64,000 nucleotides of DNA from Amaurobius ferox. Lineage: Eukaryota > Arthropoda > Arachnida > Araneae > Amaurobiidae. Shown piece by piece: positions 57,910 through 64,000 of the stretch (position 1 is its first letter; each line of letters starts with the position of its first letter). The stretch covers positions 68,941,754 through 69,005,753 of the forward strand of contig OX578139.1 in assembly GCA_951213105.1 (NCBI GenBank), given 5' to 3'. Below the pieces are notes generated by a model. It ran no database searches. It worked only from the letters and a program-made list of their open reading frames with translations, and was not told where the DNA came from. The translations under genes and the position numbers were made by a program.

Positions 57910-58741
57910 ATGTAGCTTGAGTTTGAAAAGTGCATGAAATGTAGTTTTTAAAGCATTGTATTGCTATGATTTGAAATAATTTAATTAAATTGTATTGAAA
58001 TGTTTGACATAAGTTTTAAAAGTTCAAATTGCATTGAAATGTTTAACGTAAGTTTTAGAATTAAAATTGTATTTTAAGGTGATTTGAAGAAGTTTTAGAT
58101 ATTAAAAAACAGTATTAATATATGTTGAATAAGTTAGAAAGTAAAGTTATATTGATGTGTTTTAAGTAGTATTTAGAAGTTAAGGATTTGAAATTCAAAC
58201 GAATGTAGCAATATTGTAATTGATGTGATGTCTTAAAGTAATTGAAATTGAATTGGATGTAAAAAATTTTTAAAGTAGTTGAAACTGTATAATAATGTAG
58301 TTCGTTTCTACAGTATGAAAGAAGAATGACTGCAGTTTTGGTTTAGATCGGATAAACGTTTGCTTGATCAAGAAGATGGAGAAACATTGAGGTTAGAACG
58401 CGAATCTAAGGGTTTTTTGTTAATGGTTTAAATTGAAAAATGTTAAGAATGGGAAGTTCATACATTACGAAAAAATCTTGATCAAAGGGGATCGGATTAG
58501 GTGAGTGCATAATTTCATGATTGAAATCACCTGAGGCAGAAAAAAAGAGATTTATGTTTTTAAAGTGAAATAATCATAAAAATAGATGCATGTAATTTGA
58601 TTTTGAAGTAGATGATGTCAAAGAATATTGGAAATAAAAACAATTCTAGGTTCTCAATATGTATTTTATAATAGAAAATGTTTAAAATATTTATAAAAGT
58701 GTGGAAAAATTTATTTCTAGTTGTGGATTACGCGAAAGAGT

Positions 58742-60082
58742 AACAAGAAAGATCAATCATGCTTAAAGCATTGATTATGAAACACTTTCCAACTTCAATG
58801 CAATTTTATTTAAATAAGTCTAAAATGCAATACATTCCTCGGTAATATTTTGAAACTTATCACAATACTGCATTAATTTATTATATTTGAAAACTTAAAC
58901 CTTCATCGAAAAAAATGAACTTCATTCAAATGACGGCATTGAAATATAAATTGCCTGGTTTAAACATCTCTAAAATGTTATACATTCCTCGGTAATAGTT
59001 TTAGAATTATCATAATACTACGATAACTTATTATATTTGAAAACTTCATCGAAAACAACTGAAATTAATTCAAATAGAATTAATTCAATTAGAATTGAAT
59101 TAATTCTGAAATTAATTCAATAGAAAAAATAACACGCCTGGATCTCTCTATAAAAACAAGATTTCCTTCATAACTTTCTCCCATTCATTTCATTCATCAC
59201 AATACTATAATAATTTATTTTATTTAAACATTTTGTTTAAGACCATGGAGCTACAAAAAATTAAACTCTATGCTTGAAACTTCATCGAAAAAATCGTCCT
59301 TCTCTTTATGAAATCAATTAATATTTCATTCATATCAGCCATGCAGACTCCATGGACTAAATTATTTTGTGTTAAAAAAATACAGGAATTCTAATACAAC
59401 TCATTCTATATATTTTGCTGTGTACATTTTACATAGGTGAAAAATAGGCTTAGTGGTAGAAATAAGCAAATTTAGATGAGCATTTAAACTCAAATATATT
59501 GTCATTGCGTTATTTCAGTATGTTGATGCACAGAATTTAAGTAAAAATAAAGTAGTTTTAGGACGGATACAACACTCAATATGAATTAAAAAGAACTTAA
59601 AAAAATCACGATTTTGAAACAAGATAGATGCCATATATCATTTTGAAGTGGGTCATGTGATCGTTTCATATCATGGTCACGTGATCGTTTCATATAAGAG
59701 GTGTAATTATTATTTTAATTTTTATTTAAAAAACTACTGAATATATTTCGCTGAATTTTTTTTTATATATTTTATGGAACAATTTGAATATTACCTAAAA
59801 TTTTCGAAGCAATTTGTGAACTTTAAATCCGCTTAAAAAATGTTTGAAAAATTAGGTCCCATAGGGCTCAGTGTATTTCATTTTTTCGACCCGGGTTCAA
59901 TCCAAAACTAATTGGGTGATATTATTCATTTATATTCTCATAGGTTCTACAGACCGTCTGAACAACATACTAAAATTTCATTTTGATTAAGTCATTTTTA
60001 CGGCAGTTATCGTGCTAACGGACAGACAGACAGACAGAATGAACAAAGTCATAAACACTTTTCAACTTAGTTGTAAAGTGTT
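58742..60082 (+). mobile_element. Family B repeat (B3), full length, inside the LTR element
   Basis: AACAAGAAAGATCAATCATGC start; TCACGTGA at 59677-59684; (GACA)n at 60020-60037; terminal hairpin AACACTTTTCAACTTAGTTGTAAAGTGTT at 60054-60082. A local ATTCAATTAGAATTGAATTAATTC rearrangement (about 59080-59120) replaces the TGACGTCA box of B1 and B2. Confidence 0.8.
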
Positions 60083-60569
60083 AAAAAGAATAAAATTGTC
60101 AATTGATGCTATTTGTATAAAAAATTGTTATTTATGTGCAAATTGTTGTTTTATCTTTCGCGATCATTTTTAGAAGATCGTCTAATGTACTGTTCTTTAC
60201 CCAGTGTCAAGTTAAAAACGCTAATTTTGTATGGTATTGAGACAGGTTTTTTCCCCTAAGATGATTTCAAAGTTTAAGAAATGTTCGTATTGGATCTTTA
60301 AGCAACCACTAAAGGGTTGATTGCTCAGAGTGGTTATGGAGGAAGTGATGCCCATCTTAGATCTAATACTCTGCTCTTTAAAACGAACCTGGTGATAATT
60401 GGGGTCCAGCAGTCAAATCTCACTCCGATCGGGAGTAAGCCGGACGGAGTCGAATATGTAGGCATTTGTCTTTTGACTATTAAGGAATGGGGCAATTTGA
60501 GGTAATTGTGCACGATCGATTCCATTTAAAGGGATCTCGCGGGCAAAATTTTGTGTTGTTTGGGACATT

Positions 60570-61200
60570 TGTGAAGTCTAAATAACCTTTCGATTATTAT
60601 TTCCCTCAGTTTGCATTATAATTTATGTGTCTTTACGCTAACTATTCTAACTGGTTTGGTTGTTAGACCATTCACCGATTTAATCAGCATTTTCTGCGTT
60701 CCTAATGTGAAATAGGAATAAGTTTCGAATCGTGAGAGATTCGGGAATAGCAAAGAGTAAGGTTGAAGGAAGTTTGGAGAAAATGTAGGATTCTAGTAGA
60801 AAGGCAGAAGGATAGGATTGAGTAGGAAGGGTGAATGATTCTTGTAAGAATTTGACGTGGGTGAGTGTGAGTGCTGCATATGACAGGATATAGATGTGGA
60901 TGAGTGCGGAATTTGGCCGGCAGCCTAGTGGAAGGAAATCCATTTATATACCACTATGACTAGAAATAGTCTAGTATCCGGGGTTTGTCCGCAATACGGG
61001 ACGAGGTAAATAATAACAGTGGTAAGCTTAAAAGCTTTAGAATCGTCTCCATTTCAGAGTTATCACCAGGTAAAGGAATTGTAGTATATTGTATATTTGT
61101 AAATTATTTTGTCCGTGTGCAATAATAAGTACGGTATATGTTATTAGTTTCTTTAAACAGCCAGCTGCTGTAATTTTTGCGACATTTACAATAAAATTTG
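60570..61200 (+). repeat. Right LTR
   Basis: Starts TGTGAAGTCTAAATAACC and is colinear with the left LTR. It ends somewhere after AACAGCCAGCTGCTG near 61170; ACAATAAAATTTGATT near 61190 could be a polyadenylation region. Confidence 0.7.
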
Positions 61201-61656
61201 ATTTAAAACAGTGCCGTCCTATGTTATTACCATTGAACCGAAAGGTCTGAATATCTAGTGCATTAATTAAGAATTAGGTCACATTTTACAAATCGAAGAT
61301 CCATCGTCGAAAAAGTACTAATGTTTGTCAAACATAAATTAAAAGTTTTGTGCTATAAGCATATAACTCTCCCAACAGACTGAAAATCATATTTCCATTC
61401 TTTCTTTCCTTCGTATGTTAATTTATATAGAATTTCACGAATAGCATCAAATTAATAAGCTGCATCAAATTTATAGTTATAAAACTATTTCCATTTGGCG
61501 TCATTTCCATTTTTTTATTTGTCAACTTGACATATTTAGAAATAGCGCGAAGTATCTCAAATTAAATAATAATAAATATTTCAATAGCGGCTTAATTTAT
61601 CGAAATGGAAGTAGTTTAATTAACTTTGTCGTAAAAAATTACGTGTAAAACAAGTA

Positions 61657-61676
61657 TTTATTAAATATAATCAAAC

Positions 61677-61749
<73 letters not shown>

Positions 61750-61757
61750 CTATGTAT

Positions 61758-61789
<32 letters not shown>

Positions 61790-61808
61790 ATATATACATA
61801 TATATATA

Positions 61809-61871
<63 letters not shown>

Positions 61872-62031
61872 CTTTTATTTGTGTTTTTATTGATGTTTAA
61901 GGGCAATTTCGAATGTATTCTATTTTGCCAATTGTGTCAAATTCTACTTAACATCAGGGTAACGCATACATGACTTGACAGACACATTAAATAAAATATA
62001 TTTGAATAGATTTTATTAAATATAATCAAAC

Positions 62032-62106
<75 letters not shown>

Positions 62107-62114
62107 CTATGTAT

Positions 62115-62159
<45 letters not shown>

Positions 62160-62175
62160 TATATATATATATATA

Positions 62176-62216
<41 letters not shown>

Positions 62217-62366
62217 CTTTTATTTGTGTTTTTATTGACGTTTAAGGGCAATTTCGAATGTATTCTATTTTGCCAATTGTGTCAAATTCTACTTAACATC
62301 AGGGTAACGCATACATGACTTGACAGACACATTAAATAAAATATATTTGAATAGATTTTAAATTCC
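61657..62366. repeat. Tandem duplication of a ~355-bp AT-microsatellite unit
   Basis: TTTATTAAATATAATCAAAC starts at 61657 and again at 62012. The unique part of each unit (GGGCAATTTCGAATGTATTC ... GACACATTAAATAAAATATA) is nearly identical. Long (TA)n runs make the two tyrosine/isoleucine-rich open frames here meaningless. Confidence 0.9.
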
Positions 62367-62370
62367 TGCA

Positions 62371-62650
62371 TTGCATACTATATGTGAAGAGGTACAATAC
62401 ATACCCTATGCATTTTATCGGATGTGCATTTTTTTAGCATACCTGAATATGAATCAAAATGGTTTTCAATGATATCTGTGTATCTGTTTGTCAATTTAGG
62501 AGACTATTGCCACGAAAGGTCTCCAACAAACTGAGCAAATCGAATGGAGTTTATTACGAACATTTTCATTCTTGCAGATCTATTGATTTACAAATTGAAT
62601 GGATCAGAGGAAATCTTTTATTTCAATAAAAATTCTCAATAGTTTCATCG
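62371..62650 (-). repeat. Distant relative of family A
   Basis: Order of blocks: GCATACCTGAATATGAATC, a TGATATCTGTGTATCTG stretch, 'GGAGACTATTGCCACGAAAGG', 'GAGCAAATCGAATGGAGTTTATTACGAAC'. This follows the 3' half of family A (GCATCCCTGATCACGAATT, TGTSTGTGTG, GGAGACGATATCTCACGAACG, GAGCGATTCGAATGAAATTTGG). The CA run is not expanded here. Confidence 0.5.
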
Positions 62651-62862
62651 GAAATGAATTGTAAGAAGTACTTGCCACCACATGGGGGTTCCTTCATAAA
62701 TTTCTTGTTTATATATCAAGAGCGCTCAAATGCATCTGGCATCTGCAGTAGGGCAGGTTGAAAAACTGTTATGAATAAGATGCATTTCTTTTCATTTAGA
62801 TGACGAATTTGAGAAAATTTTAGATTTTTATGTCTGTTTAATTGCTTGTGCATTATTTTTAG

Positions 62863-63050
62863 ACGCATTGAAATGCGCTGCAGAATCCACTTTAACCATA
62901 ATAGATAATAATTTTTTCCCAGTAACTAATTGGATATCTATTTATCAGAATAAAATTTCCAAATTCAAAACGGACGACGTCTATCTAGCCGTTGCTACCG
63001 AGATAGTCGAGAAGGAAACGTACCAGCTCAAAGATCGTTGGTTTCGATAT
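62863..63050 (+). CDS. Exon-like coding stretch, unknown protein
   Basis: After TGTGCATTATTTTTAG (acceptor-like, ending 62862) the frame reads ALKCAAESTLTIIDNNFFPV, TNWISIYQNKISKFKTDDVY and LAVATEIVEKETYQLKDRWF without stops. The second half has codon-like, higher G+C composition (GACGACGTCTATCTAGCC). Possible donors are GTTTCG at 63041 or GTTTAC at 63053; without splicing the frame ends at 63104. No known domain comes to mind and no other exon is evident nearby. The stretch is the best candidate for host coding DNA in this window but is unproven. Confidence 0.4.
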
Positions 63051-63117
63051 CGGTTTACACTACAGTTATTTACAGCATATTTAAAAATTTACAAATTTTA
63101 CTGAAATTATTTGTTTA

Positions 63118-63426
63118 GAACTCTAATATCCTTCTTTGACCCAGACCGTACGACCTACCCGAAAGTGTAAGGTATTTGTCTAGACAGCCGGGAAGAGCCA
63201 CCCAATTTAGACCGGAACCCAGTAGGTGCGGCATCCACAAGGACCATACCTCCTTCCCAACAACCAACCTTTCGGACGTACATACGGACCCGCATATTTA
63301 ACGTGCCCGTACTCCGCGTGAACACGGGTACAGTTTGGGCAGAACCGGGAATTAAATTAAATTGGGTCGTTCGAGTGTAATCCGCGAGCTAATAACTGGG
63401 CTGTCCCACACCTGGAACTCTAATAT
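63118..63426 (-). mobile_element. Diverged tRNA-headed SINE
   Basis: GAACTCTAATAT at 63118-63129 and 63415-63426 flank the element (63130-63414). The body is recognisable but a short ATTAAATTAAATT insertion lies where the B box should be, and the 3' stem has mismatches. It is an older copy. Confidence 0.75.
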
Positions 63427-63523
63427 TCTAGAAACACATTTGTGTGAAGTCATTTCTCTTGGTGTAAGGAGGACCTTTGATTGCTTCGGGCACCGAAATT
63501 TTGTAGGCCCATCCCTATCCCCT

Positions 63524-63840
63524 TCAAATATAGAAAGTTGTTGTTGTTGAAACCCAGACCGTCCGACCTACCAGAAAGGTGCAAGATAACTTCTTGGACG
63601 GTCGGGAAGTGCCACCCAATTTAGATCGGAACCCAGTGGGGGTGGCATCCACAGGGACCGTACCCTCCTTCCCCTACCACCAACCTCTCGGAAGGACTTT
63701 CGGACCCACATGTTCAACGTGATCGTACTCCGCATGAACACGGCGGCAGTTTTGGCAGTGGCTGGAATCGAACCCGGGCCTACCGAATGCAACTCCAGCG
63801 CACTAACCAATGGGCTACCGCGCCCTCAAATATAGAAAGT
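63524..63840 (-). mobile_element. tRNA-headed SINE, full length, with 15-bp target duplication
   Basis: Perfect TCAAATATAGAAAGT duplications (63524-63538 and 63826-63840) flank a 287-bp element. The minus strand has GGGCGCGGTAGCCCATTGG (A box 63817-63807), GGTTCGATTCC (B box 63774-63764), the body, then the 3' hairpin with a perfect 8-bp stem GACCGTCC/GGACGGTC (63603-63596 and 63564-63557), TGGGTTTC and an (AAC)n tail. Pol III would transcribe it; a LINE would mobilise it. This is the best reference copy of the tRNA form here. Confidence 0.9.
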
Positions 63841-63910
63841 AAAAGAAGTCACCTGGCCAGACGGAGAACGATGGCCCCTAATGAGACGCAAGTTTTTAAA
63901 AAGTTTTATA

Positions 63911-64000
63911 TCACTTTCCCTACAATACAAGTTAATGTAGGGAAAGTATTGGAATCGTGTCGAAAATCTGAACTTCAGTTTTCGACAGATGAACACATTC
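63911..64000 (-). mobile_element. Family A relative running off the window
   Basis: The terminal hairpin ACTTTCCCTACA (63913-63924) / TGTAGGGAAAGT (63936-63947) is perfect. It differs from the usual ACTTTCCTTATA/TATAAGGAAAGT by paired changes. It is followed by TCGTGTCGAAAATCTGAACTTC, the diverged family A 3' sequence. The rest lies beyond 64000. Confidence 0.7.

Larger units (their letters stand above)
54500..61200 (+). mobile_element. LTR retrotransposon, gag relic only
   Basis: Two direct LTR-like repeats (54500-55075 and 60570-61200) bracket gag remnants (55207-57067 and 57421-57909). No protease, reverse transcriptase or integrase is recognisable. The interior is expanded by SINEs (55301-55595, 55708-55995, 56126-56489), E insertions and a full-length family B copy (58742-60082). 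The LTRs differ at many positions, so the insertion is old. It may have been a gag-only non-autonomous element or have lost pol by deletion. Confidence 0.75.

Noticed and set aside
60317..60525. Opposed short open frames before the right LTR
   Set aside because: No domain and no continuation; they occupy the decayed 3' part of the LTR element.
61661..62251. Two open frames rich in tyrosine and isoleucine
   Set aside because: They are translations of (TA)n microsatellite in a tandem duplication.
63757..63825. A tRNA gene
   Set aside because: A and B boxes are present, but the sequence continues into the SINE body and lacks a closed acceptor stem. It is a SINE head.

Overview
The window is AT-rich, gene-poor animal DNA. 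I found no intact protein-coding gene, no bacterial-style operon, no functional tRNA or rRNA gene and no CRISPR array. The content points to an arthropod, perhaps a spider or other arachnid: Tc1/mariner-type elements with decayed transposases, hAT-like MITEs, an LTR retrotransposon reduced to gag remnants, a 5'-truncated LINE, tRNA-headed and 5S-headed SINEs, and two abundant ~1 kb repeat families with hairpin ends. The taxonomic guess is an inference from repeat style only.

Layout. 0-4.5 kb: degenerate tandem repeats, a GC-rich tandem array (2.5-3.2 kb), a 42-bp minisatellite and a 61-bp insertion with a 17-bp target duplication. 4.8-9.5 kb: four family B relics, one split by a Tc1 element. 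10-14 kb: a duplicated repeat whose second copy carries a hAT-like MITE. 17-25 kb: a deleted mariner-type element, a long family A copy, a third full-length B copy, a 181-bp satellite and a large inverted repeat. 25-32 kb: two 5S-rRNA-headed SINEs, an old tRNA-headed SINE, a LINE tail and several 60-bp insertions. 32-36.5 kb: tandem family C repeats. 36.6-40.2 kb: a 3.6 kb inverted-repeat element containing two family A copies. 40-50.5 kb: four more family A copies, a B relic and a mariner-type element with a decayed transposase. 54.5-61.2 kb: an LTR retrotransposon riddled with SINEs and one B copy. 61.7-62.4 kb: a tandem duplication of AT microsatellite. 62.8-64 kb: one exon-like open stretch, two tRNA-headed SINEs and the start of another family A relative.

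Three observations stand out. (1) A SINE family exists in two promoter forms: a tRNA-derived head with A and B boxes, and a full-length 5S rRNA head joined to a tRNA relic that has lost exactly the B-box segment. (2) Insertions of only ~53-61 bp, several with target duplications, consist almost entirely of the hairpin found at the 3' end of that SINE. The terminal stem shows compensatory base changes between copies, so a structured RNA is being mobilised. (3) Two unrelated ~1 kb families (A and B) share an architecture: a 5' hairpin, then a motif repeated as one arm of a 3' terminal hairpin, with no visible target duplication where a paralogous empty site can be read. This recalls the non-autonomous Helentron/DINE-1 group. 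Family A also carries 20-bp phased repeats beside a 17-bp palindrome.

Boundaries of old repeats are approximate. No database comparison was possible, so family names beyond broad class are letters assigned here.
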